The notes under the pieces were generated by a model, which worked only from the letters and a program-made list of their open reading frames with translations, was not told where the DNA came from and searched no databases. Made by a program: the position numbers and the translations under genes. Below, piece by piece: positions 28,468 to 38,274 of a DNA stretch of 64,000 nucleotides (its first letter is position 1; the number at the start of each line of letters is the position of its first letter). Source of the stretch: Aureimonas populi. GTDB taxonomy: Bacteria > Pseudomonadota > Alphaproteobacteria > Rhizobiales > Rhizobiaceae. The stretch lies in assembly GCF_017815515.1 (NCBI RefSeq), contig NZ_CP072611.1, positions 1-64,000 on the forward strand, given 5' to 3'.

Positions 28468-29016
28468 TCAGGTTGCGATCGTATCGGCCCCGGGCGCGTG
28501 GCCCGAAGCTTCGGAATAGGGGTCGCCGATCGACAGATCGGCGAGAATTTCGATTTCGAGTGTTTCCATGCGCTCGGCCTCGTTCTCGTCCATATGGTCA
28601 TGGCCGAGGAGATGCAGGATGCCATGAACGATCAAATGCGCAAAATGATCGGCCGGCGCCTTGCTTTCGCTCCGCGCTTCCCGCTCCAGCGTCTCGCGCG
28701 CCAGGATCAGGTCGCCCATCATGGGACCGGGCGTTTGCCCCACCTGGAGCTGGCGGGCCGGGAAGGAGAGGATGTTGGTCGGCTTGTCCTTGCCGCGCCA
28801 TTGCGCGTTCAGCGCCTTCACGCTCTCGTCGTCCGAAAGGGTAATGCCCAGTTCGCTGGCGAAATCCGGCGGCAGGCCGGCGCGGTCCAGAGCGGCCTGC
28901 GCGGCCCGGCGCGCCAGCGCCTCGGGGTCCTGCCCCAGAAGCTCCGGCCAGCCCTCGGCCTCCACCCCCAGGAGAATGTCGAGGCCGGCGCTTCGCTGGA
29001 GCGGGTCCGGGGTCAT
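28468..29016 (-). CDS. ybeY: Endoribonuclease YbeY
   Basis: YbeY is a zinc metallo-RNase needed for 16S rRNA 3'-end maturation and ribosome quality control. The 182-residue protein has the zinc motif HGILHLLGHDH with His131, His135 and His141, and the upstream segment WRGKDKPTNILSFP. Its ATG overlaps the phoH stop (ATGA). It is slightly longer than E. coli YbeY because of a Pro/Gly-rich C terminus. Confidence 0.95.
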   Translation of the reverse strand: MTPDPLQRSAGLDILLGVEAEGWPELLGQDPEALARRAAQAALDRAGLPPDFASELGITLSDDESVKALNAQWRGKDKPTNILSFPARQLQVGQTPGPMMGDLILARETLEREARSESKAPADHFAHLIVHGILHLLGHDHMDENEAERMETLEIEILADLSIGDPYSEASGHAPGADTIAT

Positions 29017-30052
29017 CGCGGCTCGGCCAGGACGGCCGGGCGCGAGCGCGCCGCGTCCGCCTCGTAAGCCTCCACGATCGCCTGCACCAGCCGGTGGCGC
29101 ACCACGTCCTTCGCCTCGAAGCGCACGGTGACGACGCTCGTCACGTCCTCCAGCACGCGCAGCGCCTCCACGAGGCCGGACTTCTGGCCGGGCGGGAGGT
29201 CGATCTGCGAGGGATCGCCCGTGACGATCATGCGCGCATTCTCGCCCAGGCGCGTCAGGAACATCTTCATCTGCATGGTCGTGGTGTTCTGCGCCTCGTC
29301 GAGGATGACGGCGGCGTTGGCCAGCGTGCGCCCGCGCATGAAGGCGAGCGGGGCGATCTCGATGGCGCCGGCGGCCAGCGCCCGCTCCACCTTCTCGGCG
29401 GGCATCATGTCGTAGAGCGCATCGTAGAGAGGGCGCAGATAGGGGTCCACCTTGTCCTTCATGTCGCCGGGCAGGAAGCCCAGTCGCTCGCCGGCCTCCA
29501 CGGCCGGGCGCGACAGGATGATGCGCTCCACCTGGCCTCTCTCCAGGAGCTGGGCGGCGTGGGCGACGGCCAGATAGGTCTTGCCGGTGCCCGCCGGGCC
29601 GATGCCGAAGACGAGTTCGGCGCGATCCATGGCGCGGATATAGGCGTCCTGCGTGGGTGTGCGGGCATGGATGGTCTTCTTGCGGGTGGAGATGCCCGCC
29701 ATGGCCATGCGGCCCTTCTTCTCCATGGTCGGCAGGACGAGCTGGTCGTCCTGCGCCACGGCCATGCGGATGGCGCCCTCCACGTCGGAGCGGTGCACCT
29801 CGTGGCCGGCCTGAAGGCGCTCGTACAGATAGTCGAGCGCGCGCCGGCCCTGCTCGCTGGCCACCGGGTCGCCGCGCAGCTCCACCTTGTTGCCACGCGC
29901 GCGCGCATCCAGCCCCAGCTTCTGCTCCAGCAGCGCCAGATGCTCGTCGAACTGGCCGAAAAGCGCGCCCGCCAGCCTGTTGTCGTCGAAGGAAAGCTCG
30001 ATATGGGCCATGTCCGACGCGCCGGAGACCGGCGCCGTGCCGCGAGCAGCCT

Positions 30053-30056
<4 letters not shown>
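29013..30056 (-). CDS. phoH: PhoH-family ATPase (PhoL)
   Basis: The 347-residue protein is a PhoH-like P-loop ATPase: Walker [10 protein letters not shown] (153-161), [17 protein letters not shown], Walker [11 protein letters not shown] and the [10 protein letters not shown] motif. In bacteria it is linked to YbeY in RNA processing, and the two are encoded together here with an ATGA overlap; its own ATG overlaps the miaB stop the same way. The first 15 residues may be dispensable: MAHIELSF at residue 16 is an alternative start. Confidence 0.95.
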
Positions 30057-31477
<1,421 letters not shown>

Positions 31478-31511
31478 TCTGTCCTTTTCGGGCGCCGCCT
31501 TCATCCGTCTT

Positions 31512-32342
31512 CTATATCGACCCGTCCGCCGCCGGACGCAAGACGGCTTCGTCGGCCACGCCCGAGAGGCTTGCGGCCAGCATCCGCCGCACCTGCCTCT
31601 CGCAGCCGCGCGCAAGGGCCTTGCGATCCCCGGTTGCAGTGAAGGAAACAGGTTCGCCGAAGCGCAGTTCCACGTCCACCGCCCCCTCCTTCACGAAGGT
31701 GAGAAGGTGGGGCACGAGCTTCACCTCGCCCGGCCAGGCAGCCAGCGGGCGGCCGAATCGGCCGAGCGGCATGCCATGGGCGCGGGTGAAGGCCACCGAT
31801 ACGGGCTGCACCAGCACCTCGGCCGCGCCCGAATCGCGCAGCGCGCCCTGCGCCGCGCCGAACAGCGCGGTGCGAAAGGGCAGGACGCCGTTTCCATCCG
31901 AGGTCGTGCCCTCGGCGAACAGCACCATGGCGTCGCCCGCCGCCAGCCGGGCCGCGATCTCGCTGGCCTGCCGCCCCGTCTTGCCGCGCGCCTCGCGTTC
32001 CACGAAGATGGTGCGCTGGAGGCGCGCCAGCAGGCCGAAGAGCGGCCAGTCGCGAACGTCCGACTTGGCGATGAAGCACAGCTCGGCGGCGCTGCCCAGC
32101 GCCACGATATCGGCCCAGCTCTGGTGGTTGGAGACGAGAAGCAGCGGGCGCCCCGCCGCCGGCGCGCCCTTGCGGATCACCCTGAGCCCGATGACGCGGC
32201 ACGCCAGGCGGTGCCACAGGCGCGGCAGGCGGTGCGCCAGCGGCCAGCGAGCGCAAATGGCAAGCGCCTGAAGCCCGGCCAGCGGCACGGTGAGGATGAG
32301 AAGCAGCGCGAGGGCAAGCCCAGCGCGCAGTTTTGCGATCAT
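31512..32342 (-). CDS. plsC: 1-acylglycerol-3-phosphate O-acyltransferase
   Basis: PlsC makes phosphatidic acid, the precursor of membrane phospholipids. The 276-residue protein ([17 protein letters not shown], start 32342) has an N-terminal membrane helix and the acyltransferase motifs: [10 protein letters not shown] (HX4D), [10 protein letters not shown] and [15 protein letters not shown]. It lies 13 bp after rimI and 34 bp before the miaB start, so it is co-transcribed. OlsA-like lysophosphatidic acyltransferases share the fold, so the exact acyl acceptor is inferred. Confidence 0.92.
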   Translation of the reverse strand: MIAKLRAGLALALLLILTVPLAGLQALAICARWPLAHRLPRLWHRLACRVIGLRVIRKGAPAAGRPLLLVSNHQSWADIVALGSAAELCFIAKSDVRDWPLFGLLARLQRTIFVEREARGKTGRQASEIAARLAAGDAMVLFAEGTTSDGNGVLPFRTALFGAAQGALRDSGAAEVLVQPVSVAFTRAHGMPLGRFGRPLAAWPGEVKLVPHLLTFVKEGAVDVELRFGEPVSFTATGDRKALARGCERQVRRMLAASLSGVADEAVLRPAADGSI

Positions 32343-32355
32343 GAATGGCAGGCTT

Positions 32356-32880
32356 TCAGGAGAGAAGCGCCCTCTTGAGGACGAGCGCGTTGGCACGCTG
32401 CCCTTGCGCGTCCACATAATAGGCCGGCCGCCGGCCCACCTCCTCGAAGCGCAGCCGCTTGTAGAGAGCGAGCGCGGGAACGTTGGTTTCCTCGACCTCC
32501 AGGAACAGCGCCTCGGCGCGCTCGGCATGGAGCCGCTGCAGAACATTGTCCATCAGCAAGCGGCCGATGCCTTTGCCTCGCGCCGCCTTGTCGACCACGA
32601 TGGTGAGGATTTCCCCCTCCCCGGCGGCCAGCCGCGCGAGCACGACGCCGGAGGGCCGCGCCAGCGGCTGGTAGGCGCGCCGCACCACGAAGCCGAACGT
32701 GCCGGGCTGGGAAAGGAGCGCGGCGAACTCGTCGCCCGCCCAGGCGGCCGCGAAGGCCTCCCCATGCAGCTCGGCGGCCGTCTCCACATCCTCCGGGCCC
32801 ATGTCGGCGGTCACGAAGGAGGGATTGAGCAACCCGTCCCAGAAGGACAGGGACCAGTTGAACGGCAGGGTCCAGTACAT
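32356..32880 (-). CDS. rimI: GNAT acetyltransferase RimI-like (ribosomal-protein alanine acetyltransferase)
   Basis: The 174-residue GNAT protein has the acetyl-CoA motif A (ILTIVVDKAARGKGIGRLLMDNVL) and motif B (EVEETNVPALALYKRLRFEEVGRRPAYY), the latter typical of RimI. RimI acetylates the N terminus of S18 in E. coli. The first 22 residues (MYWTLPFNWSLSFWDGLL) are unusual and an internal start near MGPEDVETA is possible. Adjacency to tsaB is the standard pairing. Confidence 0.9.
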   Translation of the reverse strand: MYWTLPFNWSLSFWDGLLNPSFVTADMGPEDVETAAELHGEAFAAAWAGDEFAALLSQPGTFGFVVRRAYQPLARPSGVVLARLAAGEGEILTIVVDKAARGKGIGRLLMDNVLQRLHAERAEALFLEVEETNVPALALYKRLRFEEVGRRPAYYVDAQGQRANALVLKRALLS

Positions 32881-32913
32881 CGCACAACCTCCCTTCGCAC
32901 AGCGCGCGAACGA

Positions 32914-33645
32914 TTATGGCAGGTCGGCCGCGGATTGGAACGGGGCAGTTGCGCGAAGACCGCTCGAAACCTGAGGCTTGGCATCCGGGCCGCGCAGATA
33001 GAGCGGAACGACGGGCGCGCCCGGCACGATCCGCGCCCCGATCCGTGCCACAGCCCCGATCGAGACGAGCCCGTCCTCGGATGCCAGCACGGCGCCGGGG
33101 GAGAAGGGAGCGGCCAGGGCCGCGCCGCTGCCGACCAGGATCGGGACCGCCGCGAGGCCGAAATCCGCAAGGGCCTCGGGCGCCAGTGCCCGAGCCTCGC
33201 GCAGCGTTTCGCCGCCTTGCGCGTAAAGCGCGGCATAGACCTCGCCGCGCCGCGCGTCCTGCACGGCGAGCACCGGTGCGGCCCCGCCCCGATGCGGCCC
33301 GGCCAGCGCTTCGAGCACCGAGACCCCCACGGCCGGAATGCCAAGCGCCAAAGCCAGGGCGCGGGCAGTCGAGACGCCGACGCGGATGCCGGTGAACGAA
33401 CCGGGGCCGACAGTGACGGCCACCCGCGACAGATCGCCATAGCCGATGCCCGCATCCGACAGGACGCCGGCGATCACGTCCATCAGCGCCTCGGCATGGC
33501 CCCGACCGATCTCGGGCTCGGCGCTGGCCAGAACCGCTCCGGCGCTCGCGTCGAACACGGCGGCCGAGCAGCGCGCCCCGGCCGTGTCCAGCGCAAGAAG
33601 AAGCCCGCCGAATCGGCGGGCCGGGTCTTGCAGGCTTTCGCTCAT
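32914..33645 (-). CDS. tsaB: tRNA threonylcarbamoyladenosine biosynthesis protein TsaB
   Basis: TsaB is the non-catalytic partner of TsaD in making t6A37 of ANN-decoding tRNAs. The 243-residue protein shows the ASKHA fold motifs LLALDTAGARCSAAVF, HAEALMDVIAGVL and VTVGPGSFTGIRVGVSTARALAL. It precedes rimI by 33 bp and follows nfuA by 7 bp, forming the head of a long minus-strand operon. Confidence 0.95.
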   Translation of the reverse strand: MSESLQDPARRFGGLLLALDTAGARCSAAVFDASAGAVLASAEPEIGRGHAEALMDVIAGVLSDAGIGYGDLSRVAVTVGPGSFTGIRVGVSTARALALALGIPAVGVSVLEALAGPHRGGAAPVLAVQDARRGEVYAALYAQGGETLREARALAPEALADFGLAAVPILVGSGAALAAPFSPGAVLASEDGLVSIGAVARIGARIVPGAPVVPLYLRGPDAKPQVSSGLRATAPFQSAADLP

Positions 33646-33652
33646 CGCGGCC

Positions 33653-34228
33653 TCACGCCGCTTCCATCGCCTCGACGGCCTCCACCTCGGGCACGAAATG
33701 GCGCAGGAGGTTCTCGATGCCGTGCTTGAGCGTGGCGGTGGAAGAGGGGCAGCCGGCGCATGAACCGCGCATGTTCAGGAACACCACCCCGTCGCGGAAG
33801 CCGCGGAAGGTGATGTCGCCGCCGTCCTGCGCCACGGCCGGGCGCACGCGCGTGTCCAGCAGCTCCTTGATGGTGGCCACGACGCTCTCGTCGCCCGTCT
33901 CGAAGAATTCCTCGCCGTTCTCGGCCGCCGGCGACGTGCCGCCCGGCGCCATGACGGGCGCGTTCGAGACGAAATGCTCCATCAGCCCGGCCAGAATGGC
34001 CGGCTTGAGATGCGGCCAGGCGGTCTCGTCCTTGGTGACGGTCACGAAGTCATAGCCGAAGAAAACGCCCGTCACGCCCTCGATGGCCATGAGCCGGCTC
34101 GCCAGCGGCGAGCGCGCGGCTGCATCCGCCTCGTCGAGGAACTCCGCCGTGCCGGTTTCCAGCACGACGCGGCCGGGCAGGAACTTCAGCGTCTGCGGAT
34201 TGGGCGTGGCTTCGGTCTGGATGAACAT
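33653..34228 (-). CDS. nfuA: NfuA-like Fe-S cluster carrier (NifU family)
   Basis: The 191-residue protein starts MFIQTEATPNPQTLKFLPG (34228) with an N-terminal Nfu_N domain (1-87) followed by an Nfu domain (about 112-185) bearing the CxxC of cluster binding, Cys157 and Cys160 in RGSCAGCPSS. It delivers 4Fe-4S clusters to target enzymes; MiaB, encoded downstream in the same direction, is one such client class. Non-canonical for E. coli NfuA, whose N domain is A-type, this layout is the usual alphaproteobacterial one. Confidence 0.94.
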   Translation of the reverse strand: MFIQTEATPNPQTLKFLPGRVVLETGTAEFLDEADAAARSPLASRLMAIEGVTGVFFGYDFVTVTKDETAWPHLKPAILAGLMEHFVSNAPVMAPGGTSPAAENGEEFFETGDESVVATIKELLDTRVRPAVAQDGGDITFRGFRDGVVFLNMRGSCAGCPSSTATLKHGIENLLRHFVPEVEAVEAMEAA

Positions 34229-34345
34229 GGCGGCCCCGTCGCGGAAAATTTCAAGGTGATCAGGCTCCAGATAAGCCCCCTCACGGCGCGCCGCAAGGCC
34301 GATCCGGGCTTCCCTTCGACCGCGCCGGATGGGAAACGCACCGTC

Positions 34346-34978
34346 ATGCCTCTGTTCGATACCGCCTTCCGCAACGATCTGCGCACCCTCCTCCTCTGGC
34401 GGCGGGACGTGCGCCGCTTCCGGCCCGATCCGCTGCCCGAAGGCCTGCTGGACGAGTTGCTGGAGCTTGCCACCCTTGCGCCCTCCGTCGGCCTCAGCCA
34501 GCCATGGCGCTTCGTGCTGGTGGAGGACGAGGGCCGCAGGGCGCTGGTGCGCCGCAGCTTCGAGCGGGCCAACGCGGAGGCGCTGGCGGGCGAGGCGCCC
34601 GAGCGCGCGGCGCTGCACGCCCGGCTCAAGCTGGCCGGGCTCGACGCGGCGCCGTGCCAGATCGCCGTCTTCGCCGATGCCCAGACGCGGCAGGGCCACG
34701 GCCTCGGCCGGCGCACCATGCCCGAAACGCTCGCCTACTCGGCGGTCCTCGCCATCCACACGCTCTGGCTGGCGGCCCGCGCGGCCGGCATCGGCCTCGG
34801 CTGGGTCTCCATCCTCGAGCCGCGAGAGGTGAGCCGGGCCCTCGACGTGCCCGAAAGCTGGCTGTTCATCGGCTATCTGTGCCTCGGCTTTCCAGAGGCC
34901 GAGCACGAGACGCCGGAACTGGAGCGCGAGGGCTGGGAGAGCAGGCGCGAGGCCCGCAGCACGATCCTGCGCCGCTAG
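34346..34978 (+). CDS. bluB: 5,6-dimethylbenzimidazole synthase BluB
   Basis: BluB cannibalises FMNH2 with oxygen to make the lower ligand of vitamin B12. ATG 34346 (MPLFDTAFRNDLRTLLLWRRDVRRF) gives 210 residues. The nitroreductase fold motifs RRDVRRFRPDPLP, APSVGLSQPWRFV, GLGRRTMPETLAYS and GIGLGWVSILEP are the BluB forms, notably the R-R-T-M-P-E-T segment. It stands alone on the plus strand, divergent from nfuA and convergent with the stress-protein gene; no other cobalamin gene or cobalamin riboswitch is seen in the window. Confidence 0.92.
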   Translation: MPLFDTAFRNDLRTLLLWRRDVRRFRPDPLPEGLLDELLELATLAPSVGLSQPWRFVLVEDEGRRALVRRSFERANAEALAGEAPERAALHARLKLAGLDAAPCQIAVFADAQTRQGHGLGRRTMPETLAYSAVLAIHTLWLAARAAGIGLGWVSILEPREVSRALDVPESWLFIGYLCLGFPEAEHETPELEREGWESRREARSTILRR

Positions 34979-34985
34979 CGGCCGC

Positions 34986-35477
34986 TCAGCACAGGCTCTC
35001 GATATCCTCGTCGCTCAAGGTGGCGGGGACGATGGTGACGGGAATGGCGAAGGCGTTGGAGCGCCCCGCGACGGCGGCGATCAGCGGGCCGGGGCCCTCG
35101 GCGGAATCCGACGCAGCCAGGACGAGGATCGCGATCTCGCGATCCGCCTCGATCAGGGCGTTGATCTCCTCCTCCGTCTTGCCCTCGCGCACCACGAGCT
35201 CGGGCTCGATACCGGCCGCGACACGGATTTCCTCGGCAAGCCGCGACAGGCGCGTGTCCGCCTCCTCCACGGCCTCCGCGCGCATGATCTTCTCGACACC
35301 CAGCCAGTGCTGGAAGTCGCCGGGCTCGATCACGTAGAGGAACACGGCCGCGCCCCCGCTGGCGGCGGCGCGCCGCGCCGCATAGGCGGCGGCCCGCCCG
35401 CATTCGGGCGTTCCATCCACGATCGCGAGGAATTTCCGCTTGCCGCCTTCGCGGCGGCCGAGACGCTTTGAAACCAT
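34986..35477 (-). CDS. Universal stress protein (UspA family)
   Basis: The 163-residue protein has a UspA fold: KFLAIVDGTPECGRAAAYAARRA at the N terminus, VREGKTEEEINALIEADREIAILVLAAS in the middle. The last strand reads GRSNAFAIPVTIVPA, so the ATP-binding G-x2-G-x9-G-S/T is only partly kept. It follows trpS and murJ on the minus strand. Only seven bases separate its stop from the convergent bluB stop. Its job is unknown. Confidence 0.88.
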   Translation of the reverse strand: MVSKRLGRREGGKRKFLAIVDGTPECGRAAAYAARRAAASGGAAVFLYVIEPGDFQHWLGVEKIMRAEAVEEADTRLSRLAEEIRVAAGIEPELVVREGKTEEEINALIEADREIAILVLAASDSAEGPGPLIAAVAGRSNAFAIPVTIVPATLSDEDIESLC

Positions 35478-35513
35478 GGCGGCAAGATGGCGGGGCGGAT
35501 GCCCCGCCGCAAG

Positions 35514-36593
35514 TCAATTCGCCAGAAGGCCGACGATGGACTTCACCTCGCCCAGCGTGCGGCTGGCGATCTCGCGCGCCCGCTCGCCGCCCTTTCGCAG
35601 CGTGGCGTCGATCCCGGCCGGATCGGCCAGGATGCGGCGCATCTCCCCGGCGATGGGACCGATCTTCTCCACCGCCAGATCGGCCAGCGCCGGCTTGAAG
35701 GTGGAGAAGGGCGCGCCGCCGAACTCGTCCAGCACCTTCTGCCTGGTGCCCCCCGCCAGGGCGGCATAGATGCCCACGAGATTGTCCGCCTCCGCCCGCC
35801 CGGCGAGCCCCGCCACCTCGGAAGGCAGCGCGTCCGAATCGGTCTTGGCCTTGCGGATCTTCCGGGCGATGGTCTCCGCGTCGTCCGTCAGGTTGATGCG
35901 CGAGAGGTCGGAAGGGTCCGACTTCGACATCTTCTTGGCGCCGTCCTTCAAGCTCATGACGCGCGTCGCCGGCCCCTCGATCAGGGGCTCGGTGAGCGGG
36001 AAATAGCCGTTCACGCTCTCCTCTCCCATCCGCATCGGCACGCCGAGCCCGAGCTCCGCGATGCGGGCCGAATAGTCGTTGTTGAACTTTGCGGCGATGT
36101 CGCGCGTCAGCTCCAGATGCTGCTTCTGATCCTCCCCCACCGGCACATGCGTGGCGCGGTAGGCCAAGATGTCGGCGGCCATCAGGCTTGGATAGACGAA
36201 GAGGCCGGCGGAGGCCGCCTCGCGGTCCTTGCCCGCCTTGTCCTTGAACTGCGTCATGCGGTTCAGCCAGCCCATGCGGGCGACGCAGTTGAACACCCAG
36301 GCCAGCTCCGCATGTTCGGGCACGCGGCTCTGGTTGAAGACGATGTGCTTCTCGGCATCGATGCCGGAGGCCAGGAAGGCCGCCGCGATCTCGCGGGTCT
36401 GGCGCTCGAGGTCCGCCGGCTCCTGCCAGACGGTGATGGCGTGCAGGTCCACCACGCAGAAGAGGCAGGGCAGCTTGTCCTGAAGCTCGACGAACCGGCG
36501 GATGGCGCCGAGATAATTGCCCAGATGCAGGTTTCCGGTCGGCTGGACGCCGGAGAACACGCGCGGTTCGAACTCGGCCATAAGCCCTCGCAT
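35514..36593 (-). CDS. trpS: Tryptophanyl-tRNA synthetase
   Basis: TrpRS charges tRNA-Trp. The 359-residue class I synthetase has the HIGH-type motif [13 protein letters not shown] and the KMSKS loop as [11 protein letters not shown], and the [23 protein letters not shown] segment typical of bacterial TrpRS. The start may be the first Met or the fifth residue (MAEFEP). It is 70 bp after murJ and 36 bp before the stress-protein gene. Confidence 0.97.
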   Translation of the reverse strand: MRGLMAEFEPRVFSGVQPTGNLHLGNYLGAIRRFVELQDKLPCLFCVVDLHAITVWQEPADLERQTREIAAAFLASGIDAEKHIVFNQSRVPEHAELAWVFNCVARMGWLNRMTQFKDKAGKDREAASAGLFVYPSLMAADILAYRATHVPVGEDQKQHLELTRDIAAKFNNDYSARIAELGLGVPMRMGEESVNGYFPLTEPLIEGPATRVMSLKDGAKKMSKSDPSDLSRINLTDDAETIARKIRKAKTDSDALPSEVAGLAGRAEADNLVGIYAALAGGTRQKVLDEFGGAPFSTFKPALADLAVEKIGPIAGEMRRILADPAGIDATLRKGGERAREIASRTLGEVKSIVGLLAN

Positions 36594-36663
36594 CCTGCTC
36601 GGCCGGGTTGGAATCGGCCTGTTGTTGAAGCCCCGGGCCTTATGGAGGAGGCCCCCGGCGGGA

Positions 36664-38274
36664 TCAAGCCGCCGGCCGGCCGCGCCGCTTGAAGAGCCGC
36701 TTCACCAGCGCGCGGTCGGCCGCGCCCGTCAGGAAGGCGAAGGCGAAATAGACCGCCATGCCGATGCCGGTGAGGAGCACCAGCGCGGCAAGCTGGCCGG
36801 CGAGCCCGGCCTGCGGCGTCAGAAAGGGCTCCAGCACCGTGAGAAGGGCCATGAGCGCGCCGCCCATGAGGCCGGCCGAGAGGAACACGAGCGCCGTGCG
36901 CTTCACCAGCGCGCGGTCGCTCTCCCACAGCCCTCGGCGCCGCAGGCCCCAGTAGAGAAGCCCCGCGTTCAGCCAGCCGGCAAGCGTCGTCGCCAGCGCG
37001 ATGCCCTGCTCGGCCAGTTGCCAGAACAGCAGGAGCGACAGGACGATGTTGGCGAGCGCGCTGAAGCCCGTGATGAACATCGGCGTGCGTGTGTCCTCGC
37101 GCGCGAAATAGCCAGGCGTGAAGACCTTGATGAGGACGAAGGCCGGCAGCCCGAGCGCGTAGAGACCCAGGACCGCCGCCACCGCGCCCGTCACCTCCGG
37201 GCCGAAGGCGCCGCGCTCGTAGATGACGCGCACGATGGGCTCGGGGATGAGGAAGAGCGCCACCGCCGCCGGCACGGTGAGAAAGAGCGCGAACTCGAGG
37301 CTGCGGTTCTGCGTGTGCTGGGCTTCGCGAAGATGCCCGGCCTTCAGCGCGCGGGAAAGCTCGGGCAGGAGCACCACGCCGATGGCCACCCCGACCATGC
37401 CGAGTGGGAGCTGGTAGGGCCGGTCGGCATATTGCAGGATCGAGACCGCCCCCGGCTTGAAGGAGGCGATGGCCTGGCCGACGAAGAGATTGATCTGCGT
37501 GATGCCGCCGATCAGCGCGGCGGGGCCGGCCAGCACCAGGAGGCGCTTGAGGCCGGGCGTCCAGCGGGGCCGGCGGATGGCCACCGAAAAGCCCATCCGG
37601 TGCATCTCGAAGGTCACGAGGGCCAGTTGCGCGATGCCGGCGGCGAGCACGCCCCAGCTCATCAGGAAACCGATCTCCACCGTCATCGCGCCCGTGTGCC
37701 AGCCCCAGAGCAGCACGGCGATGAGGATGAAGTTGAGCAGCGTGGGCGCGGCGGCGGCCATGAAGAAGCGGCGGAAGGCGTTGAGGATGCCCGCCACCAT
37801 GGCCATCAGCGACATGCAGGCGAGATAGGGGAACATGATGCGCGAGAAGGCGACGGTGATGTCGAAGCGCTCGGCGCAGGACAGCGCCTGCGCGGCGCCC
37901 GCCTCGTCCACGCACACCGCGAGCCCCGGCGCGATGATGGAGCTGACCAGCGCCGGCATGAATACGAGCGCCAGCACCGTCAGCAGGAAGAGCGCGGTGA
38001 AGAGGGTGGAGAAGATCTCGGAGGCGAAGCGCCGGGCGCTCCCCTCCCCGCCCTCCTCCAGGTGCCGCGCGAAGAGAGGGATGAAGGCGGCGTTGAAGGC
38101 GCCTTCGGCGAAGAGCCGCCGAAAGAGGTTGGGAAAGCGGAAGGCCAGATTGAAGGCGTCGGCCACCGGGCCGATGCCCAGCGCCGCCGCCATCATCATC
38201 TCGCGCACGAAGCCGAAGACGCGCGAAACCAGCGTCGCGCCGCCCACGGTGGCGAATTTGCGAAGCAGGTTCAA
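36664..38274 (-). CDS. murJ: Lipid II flippase MurJ (MviN), TTG start
   Basis: MurJ flips the peptidoglycan precursor lipid II across the inner membrane. The protein of 536 residues has about 14 predicted helices with MurJ landmarks ([47 protein letters not shown]). No ATG precedes this conserved N terminus in frame; the TTG at 38274 overlaps the glnD stop as TTGA and gives [21 protein letters not shown], which matches the family start. The glnD-murJ-trpS order is conserved in rhizobia. Confidence 0.95.
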   Translation of the reverse strand: MNLLRKFATVGGATLVSRVFGFVREMMMAAALGIGPVADAFNLAFRFPNLFRRLFAEGAFNAAFIPLFARHLEEGGEGSARRFASEIFSTLFTALFLLTVLALVFMPALVSSIIAPGLAVCVDEAGAAQALSCAERFDITVAFSRIMFPYLACMSLMAMVAGILNAFRRFFMAAAAPTLLNFILIAVLLWGWHTGAMTVEIGFLMSWGVLAAGIAQLALVTFEMHRMGFSVAIRRPRWTPGLKRLLVLAGPAALIGGITQINLFVGQAIASFKPGAVSILQYADRPYQLPLGMVGVAIGVVLLPELSRALKAGHLREAQHTQNRSLEFALFLTVPAAVALFLIPEPIVRVIYERGAFGPEVTGAVAAVLGLYALGLPAFVLIKVFTPGYFAREDTRTPMFITGFSALANIVLSLLLFWQLAEQGIALATTLAGWLNAGLLYWGLRRRGLWESDRALVKRTALVFLSAGLMGGALMALLTVLEPFLTPQAGLAGQLAALVLLTGIGMAVYFAFAFLTGAADRALVKRLFKRRGRPAA

